Below, piece by piece: positions 26,877 to 36,380 of a stretch of DNA of 64,000 bases. The notes under the pieces are model-generated. The model saw nothing but the letters and a program-made list of their open reading frames with translations. It was not told the DNA's origin and ran no database searches. The translations under genes were made by a program, and so were the position numbers. The DNA is taken from NCBI GenBank assembly GCA_016293845.1, contig JAEDDH010000011.1, forward strand, positions 1 to 64,000, given 5' to 3'. The number at the start of each line of letters is the position of its first letter. Position 1 is the first letter of the stretch. Source of the stretch: Bacteroidales bacterium (GTDB taxonomy: Bacteria; Bacteroidota; Bacteroidia; Bacteroidales; UBA3824).

Positions 26877-29293
26877 GCACTGCGCAACTATTGGAATATC
26901 AACCTTATATCATCAGTGATGAAACAGAAAACGCATTTTATGATGCGTTGCAAGATGAGTTGTCTTTTCATTACGACAACAATCAAATGTATCGCAGTTT
27001 TTGCGAAAAAAATGGTTTTAATCCTCACGAAAAATTTGATTTACAAGATATTCCGCCTGTGTCGGTAAGTGTTTTTAAACATTTGGGCGCAAGACTAACT
27101 TCTGTATCAAAAAACGATTTAACTTTAACAATTAAATCGTCGGCAACGTCGGGTATTCCTTCAACTATTTTGGTGGACAAAGTTACAGCCAAAAATCAGG
27201 CAAAAGCAATGATTAAAGTGGTTGGTGAGTTTATTGGTAAAGATCGTAAACCATTTTTAATCATGGATATAGACCCACGTTCTGAACAGAAAAAGTTTCT
27301 CGGCGCACGTTTTGCTGCTGTAACTGGATATTTAAAATTTGCCAATAAAGCTGAGTATTTTTTGAATGTTGATGCTAACGGTGTTTTCTATTTTGATGTA
27401 GAAAAAATAGCCAACTTTGTTGACCAACTTGATAAAAATCAACCCGTTGTAGTTTTTGGTTTTACCTATATACTTTTCAAAAATGTTTTATCAGAAATCG
27501 AAAAATCAGGGAAAATAATTTCACTACCAAAAGGATCAAAGATAATACACATTGGCGGTTGGAAAAAACTTGAAAACGAAAAGATTTCTAAAGAACTTTT
27601 TAAGGATAGAATTTCTGCTTGTTTTTCGATTAATCCCGATGATGTAATTGATATTTATGGGTTTACAGAACAAATGGGTATCAATTATCCTGATTGCAAA
27701 TGTGGTTTTAAACATACGCCTGTATATTCAAAGGTTTTGGTACGTGATGTTTCTACACATAAAGTTTTAGGTGCTAATCAGGAAGGACTTTTAGAGTTTA
27801 TTACTCCTATAACACATTCATATCCTGGCAACTGCGTTTTAACAGATGATTTGGGTTTTGTAAATTCTGAGCCTTGTCCATACGGTCGCAAAGGTATTCG
27901 TTTTAAGGTTACTGGGCGTATGAAAAAAGCAGAGATTCGTGGTTGCGGAGATATCCTTTCGCAAAAACTCACTTTTCAAAAATCTAATAATAAGGTTGTT
28001 GGTAATAATATTTTTGAAGTGCATTTTTTTGAAGGTGTTGTTTCCGAAACATCCCCTCAAAAACAATTAGGTGATATTATTCTATATCTTAAAAATCAAC
28101 TTCAATGGCTTAGAAATCAGCCAGTAAATCTTATAATTGGATTGATATCCCAAGTTGCAAAAAAATGGGAAAATGAATATTTTCTATCTTCTTGGTGCAG
28201 TTATAATCATCTTTATACTATTGCAAAACAAGGTTTTAGGGATAATATCAATTATGCAGATGGTTTTATTCCTTTTGATAGCAATAAACATTATCTTACT
28301 GCTATACCTCGTGGATTAGTTTGTCATTGGCTTTCGGGTAATGTTCAGATTTTAGGGATGTTTGCATTGGTGCAAAGTTTGATTTGCAAAAATGTCAATT
28401 TATTAAAAATTTCATCAAGAGACAACGGAGTATTTCAAAATCTTTTGGAGTCTTTTCGAGGTGAGGAATTTTCTGAAAACGGACAAACCATAAGAGGTGA
28501 TGATATAATAAAATGTGTTGCGTTAGTGTATTTTGATAGACATTTTGAAGAATTAGGCAAGATGATGTCGTCAGAGGCTGATGTGCGTATTGCTTGGGGC
28601 GGTAGAGATGCTGTTCAGGCTGTTGCAAATTATCCAAGTCGTTACGATTCTGAAACTGTTGTTTTTGGTCCTAAGCTTTCTTTTTCTGTGGTTTGCAACG
28701 AAGATTTATCATCGCCACAAGGGGCTAAAAAACTTGCCCGTAGAATTTCGGTTGATTTTTCGATTTTTGATCAAACAGGATGCGCATCGCCACATAATCT
28801 TTATGTAGAAAAGGGCGGTAAGGTTTCGCCATCAGAGTTTTGCGCAATTTTAGCAGAGGCGATGGCAAAAACCGAATTACAGATTCCTAAGCCTTCTGTT
28901 TCGCAAGAACAAATTTCTCAAATTCATTCTATACGAGGACTTTATGATTTTAAGGGAAAGGTTTTTGGATCTGATTCGTTGTCGTGGACGATTCTGTACG
29001 ACCATGATTGTGAACTTTCTTCACCAATTTATTCGCGAACTCTTTTTGTTCATGCTGTTGATAATATCGAAGATAGTTTGCAATTTGTATCGTCTGATAT
29101 TCAAACAATTGGCATTCCGTCAACCGATATAAAATATATAAATTATGCCAAAAAAGCAGTATCTCTTGGCGCATCGCGATGTCCTCTTATCGGCAAAATG
29201 TTAGATTTTGAAATGCCGTGGGATGGATTATTTTTGATTGATCGATTGATAAAATGGAAGACTGTTGGCACTGATTTTTTGATAACCAAATAA
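26873..29293 (+). CDS. LuxE-LuxC fusion: acyl-protein synthetase plus acyl-CoA reductase
   Basis: 806 aa. Residues 1-365 resemble LuxE acyl-protein synthetase (SSATSGIPS, DIYGFTEQMG, RGCGDILS). Residues about 370-806 resemble LuxC acyl-CoA/acyl-protein reductase, with the nucleophilic Cys637 in FDQTGCASPHNLYVE and GLVCHWLSGNVQILGMF in the cofactor domain. In luminous bacteria LuxC, LuxD and LuxE reduce fatty acids to aldehydes; no luciferase genes are present here. A single-chain LuxEC should turn an activated acid into an aldehyde. It is the last gene of the run, overlapping the ligase by four bases; the next gene has its own promoter. Confidence 0.88.
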   Translation: MSTAQLLEYQPYIISDETENAFYDALQDELSFHYDNNQMYRSFCEKNGFNPHEKFDLQDIPPVSVSVFKHLGARLTSVSKNDLTLTIKSSATSGIPSTILVDKVTAKNQAKAMIKVVGEFIGKDRKPFLIMDIDPRSEQKKFLGARFAAVTGYLKFANKAEYFLNVDANGVFYFDVEKIANFVDQLDKNQPVVVFGFTYILFKNVLSEIEKSGKIISLPKGSKIIHIGGWKKLENEKISKELFKDRISACFSINPDDVIDIYGFTEQMGINYPDCKCGFKHTPVYSKVLVRDVSTHKVLGANQEGLLEFITPITHSYPGNCVLTDDLGFVNSEPCPYGRKGIRFKVTGRMKKAEIRGCGDILSQKLTFQKSNNKVVGNNIFEVHFFEGVVSETSPQKQLGDIILYLKNQLQWLRNQPVNLIIGLISQVAKKWENEYFLSSWCSYNHLYTIAKQGFRDNINYADGFIPFDSNKHYLTAIPRGLVCHWLSGNVQILGMFALVQSLICKNVNLLKISSRDNGVFQNLLESFRGEEFSENGQTIRGDDIIKCVALVYFDRHFEELGKMMSSEADVRIAWGGRDAVQAVANYPSRYDSETVVFGPKLSFSVVCNEDLSSPQGAKKLARRISVDFSIFDQTGCASPHNLYVEKGGKVSPSEFCAILAEAMAKTELQIPKPSVSQEQISQIHSIRGLYDFKGKVFGSDSLSWTILYDHDCELSSPIYSRTLFVHAVDNIEDSLQFVSSDIQTIGIPSTDIKYINYAKKAVSLGASRCPLIGKMLDFEMPWDGLFLIDRLIKWKTVGTDFLITK

Positions 29294-29311
29294 TGTTTTT
29301 TCCTATCTTTG
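29278..29311 (+). promoter_or_regulatory. Promoter of the fructose-bisphosphatase gene
   Basis: TTTG (29278-29281), a 22-base spacer and TATCTTTG (29304-29311) lie at the very end of the LuxE-LuxC gene. The ATG at 29332 is 20 bases downstream, and the element excludes the in-frame start at 29293. Confidence 0.6.
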
Positions 29312-29331
29312 TCCCGACAAAAACTTTTTAT

Positions 29332-31314
29332 ATGAGCACCTATTCGCACGAACAACTGATACAAGACCGCCGTTATCTCGAACTGCTTTCGCAGAGTTTC
29401 CCGAATGTTACAAGCGCGGCTACTGAGATTGTTAACTTGCAGGCTATCTTAAACTTGCCTAAGGGAACGGAACATTTTGTTTCCGACCTTCACGGCGAGT
29501 ACACTGCCTTTACACATATCCTAAAAAATGCTTCGGGTGTTATCCGCCGAAAGGTTGACGAGGTGTTTGGTATGAACCTGAGGCAGAGCGACAAAGACCA
29601 ACTCTGTTCGCTGATTTATTATCCTGCCGAAAAAATCGCTCTTGCCAAACAAACCGAAAAGGATATCGACGATTGGTTTCGCACAATGATTTTTCAAGTG
29701 GTGGCTGTGGCGCGAATGGTGGCTTCAAAATATACTCATTCTAAAATCCGCAAACATCTGCCCTCGCAGTTTACTTACGTTATCGAGGAACTCCTTTTTG
29801 AAAAATCAGAGGAGGAAGATAAGCAAGGATATTACTCTGCCATAATTAGTTCCATAGTTGATATTGGTCGCGCTGAGGAGTTGATTATTGCCATTTGCGA
29901 ACTTATTCATCAACTTGCTATCGACACTCTGCACATTGTGGGCGATGTTTACGACCGTGGTCCAGGTGCGTGCGGTATTATGGAAATCCTCTGCAATTAT
30001 CACGATTTTGATATTCAGTGGGGCAATCACGATATTTCGTGGATGGGTGCGGCGGCAGGCAATTGGGCGCTGATTGCCAATGTGGTGCGCATTTCGATTC
30101 GTTATGCCAATGTGGAAACTCTCGAAGAGGGCTATTCTATTAATTTACTGCCACTTGCCACATTTGCGCTCGACACCTACGGCCACGACCCTTGCACTAT
30201 TTTTCAGGCTTGCGAATTTGAGGAAAACACCCGAATGAGTCGTTCGTTGCAACTTATGGCTAAGATGCACAAGGCTATTTCTATTATTCAGTTTAAACTT
30301 GAAGGACAGATAATTAGCCGTCATCCCGAGTTTAATATGGAAAACCATAAACTACTGCATCTTATTGATTTTGAGAAACATACTATTAATTTAGATGGCA
30401 AGTCGTATCCGTTGTCGGATAATCATTTCCCCACTATCAACCCGATGGATCCATACAAGTTGAGCGCAGAGGAAGAGCAACTTATGCGTCAACTTTATCA
30501 CTCTTTTACAAGTAGCGAAAAATTGCAAGACCACTTGAAATGCCTCTATTCGCACGGAAGTCTTTTTCTTGTGCGCAATAATATTTTGCTTTACCACGCA
30601 GCCATTCCGCTAAATGCCGATGGAACATTCAAAGAGGTTGATATTATGGGTGTTAAGTACAAAGGTAAGGCGATGATGGAGCGTTTCGACCAAGTGATTC
30701 GCGCTGCATATTTTGCCGAAAAACATAGCGACGAAAAACAGATTGCTCTTGACTATATGTGGTATTTGTGGTGCGGACCTGATTCGCCGCTTTACAACAA
30801 GGATAAGATGACCACTTTTGAACGTTATTTTATTGACGATGAGCAAATTATCAAAGAAATCAAAGGCGCATATTACGAACTTGCCAATCAAAAAGATACT
30901 TGCGATAATATTCTTCGGGAGTTTGGACTTGACCCCGAAAAGTCGCGCATAATTAACGGTCATATTCCCGTGCGCACCACCAAAGGCGAATCTCCAATGC
31001 GTGCCGACGGTCGCCGTTTGGTTATCGATGGAGGATTTTCAAAGCCTTATCACAAAACCACCGGCATTGCGGGCTACACTTTAATATATAATAGTCACGG
31101 TGTGCAATTGGTTCAGCACGAGGCATTTGAAAGCAAAGAACGTGCTGTAAAAGAAGGTTCCGACATTCACAGCCGTGTGCAATTAGAGGAGTTTAAATAT
31201 CGTAGAATGCACGTTTGTGATACCGATAAGGGTATGAAACTGCAAAAACAGATTGAAAATTTGCGAAAACTCTTAGAAGCATATCGTTACGGGATTATCA
31301 AGGAAAAAGTATAA
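29332..31314 (+). CDS. fbp: Fructose-1,6-bisphosphatase, class 3
   Basis: 660 aa from the ATG at 29332. Calcineurin-like metallophosphatase motifs are SDLHGEYTAF, GDVYDRGPG, WGNHDISWMG and, late, INGHIPVRTTKGESP with DGGFSKPYHKTTGIAGYTL. The length fits the Firmicutes/Bacteroidota class 3 enzyme. It hydrolyses fructose-1,6-bisphosphate to fructose-6-phosphate in gluconeogenesis. It has its own promoter and is unrelated in function to the preceding acyl cluster. Confidence 0.95.
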   Translation: MSTYSHEQLIQDRRYLELLSQSFPNVTSAATEIVNLQAILNLPKGTEHFVSDLHGEYTAFTHILKNASGVIRRKVDEVFGMNLRQSDKDQLCSLIYYPAEKIALAKQTEKDIDDWFRTMIFQVVAVARMVASKYTHSKIRKHLPSQFTYVIEELLFEKSEEEDKQGYYSAIISSIVDIGRAEELIIAICELIHQLAIDTLHIVGDVYDRGPGACGIMEILCNYHDFDIQWGNHDISWMGAAAGNWALIANVVRISIRYANVETLEEGYSINLLPLATFALDTYGHDPCTIFQACEFEENTRMSRSLQLMAKMHKAISIIQFKLEGQIISRHPEFNMENHKLLHLIDFEKHTINLDGKSYPLSDNHFPTINPMDPYKLSAEEEQLMRQLYHSFTSSEKLQDHLKCLYSHGSLFLVRNNILLYHAAIPLNADGTFKEVDIMGVKYKGKAMMERFDQVIRAAYFAEKHSDEKQIALDYMWYLWCGPDSPLYNKDKMTTFERYFIDDEQIIKEIKGAYYELANQKDTCDNILREFGLDPEKSRIINGHIPVRTTKGESPMRADGRRLVIDGGFSKPYHKTTGIAGYTLIYNSHGVQLVQHEAFESKERAVKEGSDIHSRVQLEEFKYRRMHVCDTDKGMKLQKQIENLRKLLEAYRYGIIKEKV

Positions 31315-31398
31315 CAAGTGCTGTATTTATTGAGGTTTTAAATGAAACTCAATGCCTTTTTGTGCGTATTATTATGGTAAGATTGTTTCTTTTGGAAC

Positions 31399-31406
31399 TA
31401 TCTTTG
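31399..31406 (+). promoter_or_regulatory. Promoter -7 element (TATCTTTG) of the chemoreceptor-like gene
   Basis: TATCTTTG lies 34 bases before the ATG at 31441. No clear -33 is at the expected spacing. Confidence 0.5.
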
Positions 31407-31440
31407 TACTAAATCTTTGAAACCTATTAATACATCATTT

Positions 31441-32940
31441 ATGGCAATACTTTTAGAAAATCATTTAAATAAATTCTCTCTAACGAGCAGAATAGTCTTT
31501 GGAATAAGTCTTATTATTATTCCACTTGTGGTTGTAGTTATCTATGTGTTTGTAAAACAGGGCACTGTGGGCGAATATGCCGAAAAACTTACCAACCGCT
31601 ATGTAGATATTATGCAAACCGCTGATGCTATGGTATTAGACGTAAATGCTTCATACAAAGGTATTTCGATGTTTGCTAAGGACAAAAATATGGAAGGTCG
31701 TTCGTTGGCTACCGAAAATATTGCCAAGGCAGAGGCTAAAATCAATACTTTGGCAGAATATGTTGGCAGCAACGACATTGAGGCTGATATCAAATCTGAT
31801 TTCAAAACTTGTAAGGATGCTTTGTTGAAACTTCAAACTTTGATTAGCAGCACCCTCAACAGCAATGGCACAACTGATATTTCAGAAGGTTCTTCCCTTC
31901 GCGAAACGATTAGCACATCTGCTGCCACTTTGCAAACCAACGCCGCACGTGTTATCAAAGCCACTTCGCAGTCGTTGGAAGAGTCGGTGGCTTTGTCGCG
32001 AAAGAGTATTATAATCGGTTTGTGCATTGCCGCATTGATGTTTTTTATGGCTTTCCACGATTTTTCTAACCGTACAATCAAGCCGCTCATAAAAGCTATC
32101 GACCGCGCCACACATCTGGCTCAGGGAAACCTTAAAGTATCTACCGAACGTTCGCCAAACCAAGACGAAGTGGGTACGCTCAACAATGCCATTTGCGACC
32201 TTTCGGATAACCTTCAAATGATTGTAGATTCTATCACAGAGAGTGCTACGGCAATTGCAGGAGCATCAGACGAAATAAACCGCGTAAGCACTCAGATGAG
32301 CAATTCTGCAAGCGATCAGGCTGCTTCGGCCGAGGAGGTAAGTTCGTCGGTTGAGGAGATGGCGTCGTCGATTCAGCAAAACTCCGACAATGCTCTCGAA
32401 ACAGAAAGAATTGCTCTTGCCGCATCCAAAACCATTGCAGACTATAGCGAAACGGCCAATAAGTCGATTCACGCTATGAACGAGATTGCCGAAAAAATCT
32501 CTATTATCGACGATATCGCTTTCCAAACCAATATCCTTGCTTTGAACGCTGCTGTAGAGGCTGCACGAGCAGGCGAACACGGCAAAGGTTTTGCTGTGGT
32601 GGCAGCCGAGGTGCGCAAACTTGCCGAGCGTTGTGCATTGGCAGCCAAAGAGATAGATGCTGTTAGTTCTGAAGGTAGAAATGTGTCAAAACAAACGAGT
32701 GATGCATTTGCCCGTGTGCTGCCCGATATCGAACGCACCACATCGCTCGTTAAGGAGATTGCCGTCGCTTGTAGAGAACAGGCTTCGGGCGGAGCTCAAA
32801 TCAATACTGCCGTTCAGCGTTTTAATGTTTCTACTCAGCAGTTTGCCTCAATTTCGGAGGAGATGGCTTCTAATTCTGACAACTTAAAACTCGAATCCGA
32901 AAAACTTATGATGGCGCTTGGATATTTCAACCATTCGTAG
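31441..32940 (+). CDS. Methyl-accepting chemotaxis-like transducer
   Basis: 499 aa from the ATG at 31441 (a TTG at 31417 is in frame but weaker). Order: membrane helix near residues 16-38, periplasmic helical sensor region to about residue 185, second helix (IIIGLCIAALMFFMAF), a HAMP segment (TIKPLIKAIDRATHLAQGNL), and a cytoplasmic coiled coil with the conserved hairpin tip IDDIAFQTNILALNAAVEAA and GKGFAVVAAEVRKLAER. This tip contacts CheA/CheW. No che or motility genes are nearby, which is unusual for a Bacteroidales genome, so the signalling partner is unknown. A bidirectional terminator follows. Confidence 0.9.
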   Translation: MAILLENHLNKFSLTSRIVFGISLIIIPLVVVVIYVFVKQGTVGEYAEKLTNRYVDIMQTADAMVLDVNASYKGISMFAKDKNMEGRSLATENIAKAEAKINTLAEYVGSNDIEADIKSDFKTCKDALLKLQTLISSTLNSNGTTDISEGSSLRETISTSAATLQTNAARVIKATSQSLEESVALSRKSIIIGLCIAALMFFMAFHDFSNRTIKPLIKAIDRATHLAQGNLKVSTERSPNQDEVGTLNNAICDLSDNLQMIVDSITESATAIAGASDEINRVSTQMSNSASDQAASAEEVSSSVEEMASSIQQNSDNALETERIALAASKTIADYSETANKSIHAMNEIAEKISIIDDIAFQTNILALNAAVEAARAGEHGKGFAVVAAEVRKLAERCALAAKEIDAVSSEGRNVSKQTSDAFARVLPDIERTTSLVKEIAVACREQASGGAQINTAVQRFNVSTQQFASISEEMASNSDNLKLESEKLMMALGYFNHS

Positions 32941-32972
32941 AATCTAAGTTGCAGATAATACTATAGCAATAT

Positions 32973-33007
32973 AAAACCCCGTGCAACTTATTGTTTCACG
33001 GGGTTTT
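32973..33007. terminator. Bidirectional terminator between the chemoreceptor and aquaporin genes
   Basis: Perfect arms AAAACCCCGTG and CACGGGGTTTT lie between two convergent genes, with A and T runs on both sides. Confidence 0.8.
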
Positions 33008-33028
33008 ATATTTTTTAATTATTGCTAA

Positions 33029-33733
33029 TTATTTGCTATCTTTCTGAAAAAGTTTGTAGCACAATCCTGCGAGACCTGCACCGCAAAGAGGAGCCACAAA
33101 GAACAACCACAACTGTTTCCAAGCCAAAGCGTTTTCAGAGAATAAGCATTGGCTAAACGAACGTGCGGGGTTAACGCTTGTGTTGGTCAACGGAATGCTA
33201 ATCAAGTGGATAAGTACAAGTGTAAGACCGATTGCCAATCCTGCGTGAAGTCCTGCGCCTTTACTGTCGGTGCTACCGAGGATAACCATCAAGAAAATGA
33301 ATGTCAATACCATTTCGATGATGAATGCGCCTACAGCATCGCAGTTTGCATAACCTGCTGCGCCTTTGTAAAATTCGCTTCCATAGCCGTTGGCTGCAAA
33401 ATCACCGGGAGTAGAGCCTGTGCATTTAACAATCATCCAAAGGATGGCGGCTGCCAAGCTTGCGCCAATAATCTGCGCAATCCAATAACTGCCCATCTCC
33501 TTACCTGTCATACGTCCGTTGACATAGCAGCCGAACGATACTGCAGGGTTGAGGTGTGCGCCCGAAATGTGTCCAATTCCGTAAGCCATAGCCACTACTG
33601 TGAGGCCAAACGCGATTGCAACGCCGAGAAAGCCTACCGAACCACCAGCAAACACGGCTGTGCCGCATCCGCCAAATACCAATGTGAATGTACCTATACA
33701 TTCAGCAATCATTTTTTTGTGTATACTTTTCAT
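33029..33733 (-). CDS. aqpZ: Aquaporin (MIP family)
   Basis: 234 aa, six membrane helices. Both NPA boxes are present: GAHLNPAVSFG after helix 2 and TSVNPARSFSQ after helix 5. The N-terminus (KKMIAECIGTFTLVFGGCG) and total length fit AqpZ-type water channels rather than the longer glycerol facilitators. It acts in the inner membrane. It is monocistronic between a peptidase gene and the shared terminator. Confidence 0.92.
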   Translation of the reverse strand: MKSIHKKMIAECIGTFTLVFGGCGTAVFAGGSVGFLGVAIAFGLTVVAMAYGIGHISGAHLNPAVSFGCYVNGRMTGKEMGSYWIAQIIGASLAAAILWMIVKCTGSTPGDFAANGYGSEFYKGAAGYANCDAVGAFIIEMVLTFIFLMVILGSTDSKGAGLHAGLAIGLTLVLIHLISIPLTNTSVNPARSFSQCLFSENALAWKQLWLFFVAPLCGAGLAGLCYKLFQKDSK

Positions 33734-33814
33734 ATTAATAAAACTTTATGTTGTTAAGTTGGTTAATAAATTTATGGTGTTTTTTTGAAAAAGTCAATAG
33801 TTGGTGAATAATTT

Positions 33815-35971
33815 TTACAAATTATTCAAAATAAACTCCGTCATCTTAGTATACAAATGCAGCCTTGTGTTGCCGCCGTAGATGCTGTGGTTGCGGTTGG
33901 TGTATTGCATATAGTCAAACTGTTTGTTGGCTTGCACAAGGGCTTCGGCAAACATCATTGAGTTTTGGGGGTGTACGTTGTCGTCGGCAGAACCAAATAT
34001 TAGCAAAAATTTGCCTTTAAGTTGGTGTGCATACGATATGGGCGAGTTGTTGATGTAGCCTTCGTGGTTGTCGGTGGGCAAACCCATATAACGCTCGGTG
34101 TAGATGTTGTCGTAAAATTCCCAATTGGTTACGGGCGCAACTGCCACGCCGAGAGCGTATTTGCCGGGTGTGCGGGTCATTGCGTTGGCTACCATAAATC
34201 CGCCGTAACTCCATCCCCAAATGCCGAGCCTATTGCCGTCGATATATGCCTGAGAACCAAGGTAATCGGCAAAATCGGAAAGGTCTTCGGTTTCTAATGC
34301 GCCAAGTTTCCCATAGGTGCATTTTCTAAAATCAGATCCTTTGCGTCCTGTGCCGCGTGTGTCGGTGGCTGCTACAATGTAGCCTTTTTGAGCCAAAAGT
34401 TGATGCCAGCCAAATTCCCATTCGTCGTTTACAAAATTGTAGTTAGGACCATTGTAGCCTACCACAAGCACGGGGTAACGTTTGGTAGAATCAAAATCTG
34501 TGGGCTTGATCATATATGCCGACAGTTGGTCGCCATGACTGTTTTTCCAAAAGAAAATTTCGTGGTTTATTCCACCGTATGATTCTGCGGCTTTTTTTAC
34601 TTTTTCGTTGGTTTCTAAGGTTTTTATTACCTTGCCGTCACTGGTGTTTACGGTAATAATGGCAGGTGTTGTGGCGTTGGAATATGTGTTTACGTAGTAT
34701 TTGAAAGTGGATGAAAACACAGCCTCGTTGGTGCCGTCGTTTTGCGATAGGCATTTTGTTTTTTTGCCAGCAAGGTCGGTGCAGTAGAGTGCGGTTTGAG
34801 TAGGATTTTTGCCCACACCTATATAATATACCTTTTTGTTTTTTTCGTCTACGCCGCATAATTCTGTAAGTTCTTTTTCGCCCGATGTAACGGCGTTGAT
34901 AAGTTTTCCGTCCATTCCGTAGCGGTAGATGTGCCGGTAGCCGCTCTGCTCAGATTCCACAAGAAAAGATTTGTTGTCGCTGAGAAAAACAAAACTTTGC
35001 GGCACAGTCTCTTCAATGTAATATTTGTCGCTCTGAGTGTAGATGGTTTTGGTAGATTCGTCTTTGGTATTGTAGGTGATGAGGCCGAGGTGGTTTTGCT
35101 TGCGATTCATCTTTACAATTGCGAGAATTTCGGGGTTGTTGGTCCATTGAATATTGGGGACGTATATGTCTGCGTTGTTGCCAATATTTACGTTTGAGGT
35201 CGTTTTTGCCTCAAAATCAAAAACATGCACCGAAACTTTTGAGTTGTTTTCGCCTACTTTGGGATATTTGTACGAATAGTTGATAGGGTAGAGCGATTCG
35301 GGGTCGTAATTGCTCGACAGTTGGTTGTAGAATTGCAAAACGTACTCTTTTACATCTGTTTCGTTGAATTTGATATAAGCGATTTTTTTGCTGTCGGGCG
35401 AAAACTCAAAAGCGCGGTTAAACGAAAACTCTTCTTCGTAAACCCAGTCGGGAATGCCGTTGAGTATGCTATTAATTTTGCCATCGGTGGTTACCGAAGA
35501 AATGTCCCCACTTTCTAAGTCTTTGAGCATTATATTGTTGTCTACCACAAAAGCCACTTTTTTGCCATCGGGCGAAAATGTAGCCTGCTGTTGCCAAGCA
35601 CTTTCTAACAGAGGTTTGCTTTGTTTGGTTTCTAAGTCGTAAACATAATATTTAGTGTTGAACGAATTACGGTGAATAGGCTCGTAGATGCTGTAATACA
35701 GTATTTTATCTTCGGTGGGCGACATCTCAAAACCGTAATAGAAACCTTTTTTTATAGTTTCGATAATTTCGCCGGTGGCAAACGAGCATTTAACAATGTT
35801 GCCATCTTTGAGTGCCACGTACGATTCGCCATCGCTCAAAGGAGTTATATCGTCGAATGTTTCGGAATAGAAGCGGTATGCACCTCTTGTAACATCGCTT
35901 ACAGTGAGGATTTCTTGCGCAAAAACAGGGCAGGAGGCTGCTATAAGGAGTGAAAGAAATAGTTTTTTCAT
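33815..35971 (-). CDS. S9 family prolyl oligopeptidase, dipeptidyl-peptidase IV-like
   Basis: 718 aa from the ATG at 35971, chosen because it gives a signal peptide (MKKLFLSLLIAASCPVFAQ) and lies downstream of the -7 element; an in-frame start at 36001 would overlap that element. Residues about 40-460 form the beta-propeller (repeated FSPDGKKVAFV-type blades). The C-terminal alpha/beta hydrolase has the nucleophile in GWSYGGFM, Asp in FGSADDNVHP and His in NRNHSIYGG. These are the DPP-IV catalytic residues, so it probably releases X-Pro dipeptides in the periplasm. Confidence 0.93.
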   Translation of the reverse strand: MKKLFLSLLIAASCPVFAQEILTVSDVTRGAYRFYSETFDDITPLSDGESYVALKDGNIVKCSFATGEIIETIKKGFYYGFEMSPTEDKILYYSIYEPIHRNSFNTKYYVYDLETKQSKPLLESAWQQQATFSPDGKKVAFVVDNNIMLKDLESGDISSVTTDGKINSILNGIPDWVYEEEFSFNRAFEFSPDSKKIAYIKFNETDVKEYVLQFYNQLSSNYDPESLYPINYSYKYPKVGENNSKVSVHVFDFEAKTTSNVNIGNNADIYVPNIQWTNNPEILAIVKMNRKQNHLGLITYNTKDESTKTIYTQSDKYYIEETVPQSFVFLSDNKSFLVESEQSGYRHIYRYGMDGKLINAVTSGEKELTELCGVDEKNKKVYYIGVGKNPTQTALYCTDLAGKKTKCLSQNDGTNEAVFSSTFKYYVNTYSNATTPAIITVNTSDGKVIKTLETNEKVKKAAESYGGINHEIFFWKNSHGDQLSAYMIKPTDFDSTKRYPVLVVGYNGPNYNFVNDEWEFGWHQLLAQKGYIVAATDTRGTGRKGSDFRKCTYGKLGALETEDLSDFADYLGSQAYIDGNRLGIWGWSYGGFMVANAMTRTPGKYALGVAVAPVTNWEFYDNIYTERYMGLPTDNHEGYINNSPISYAHQLKGKFLLIFGSADDNVHPQNSMMFAEALVQANKQFDYMQYTNRNHSIYGGNTRLHLYTKMTEFILNNL

Positions 35972-35998
35972 AAGCTTTCTTCTTAATTTTACTTTTTG

Positions 35999-36006
35999 CA
36001 AAGATA
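35999..36006 (-). promoter_or_regulatory. Promoter -7 element (TATCTTTG on minus strand) of the S9 peptidase gene
   Basis: The reverse complement of 35999-36006 is TATCTTTG, 27 bases upstream of the ATG at 35971. Confidence 0.55.
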
Positions 36007-36380
36007 GTGTTTTTTTGAGGTGAAGAGTTTAAATTGTTGTTTCATAATTGGTGTATGTTTCACTTTTTTTGTGTCGTTTTTGATACATTGACTGTTGAAT
36101 TTGTTATGTCAATTTTTGTAATTAGTCTATTATTAGATGTTTATGGTAGGGTTTCAAATCACTGTTTAATTATGTCTAAAATTCTAAAATAATGTTAAAA
36201 AGTTTAAATCATTTGTTTCAAAATGGTATAGTCAACGTTGCCTTAATTTTAAATTTTTGTTAATGAAATAAGGGACGAAAAAGAAGGCTCGAAAGGGCAG
36301 AAGTTTCACACCTTATCTTATAGTGCTTTATTTACAGATTTTAATTTACAGTATTTCATCAATTAAACTTAAATTTATTT
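36007..36380. other. Long AT-rich intergenic region between divergent peptidase and SusC genes
   Basis: About 370 bases with no supportable gene. It must carry the SusC promoter and probably sites for its regulator, but I found no convincing TTTG/TAnnTTTG pair on the plus strand and no strong inverted repeat. Confidence 0.5.

Noticed and set aside
18213..29293. Bioluminescence (lux) operon
   Set aside because: LuxE and LuxC homology is present, but luciferase genes luxA and luxB and luxD are absent.
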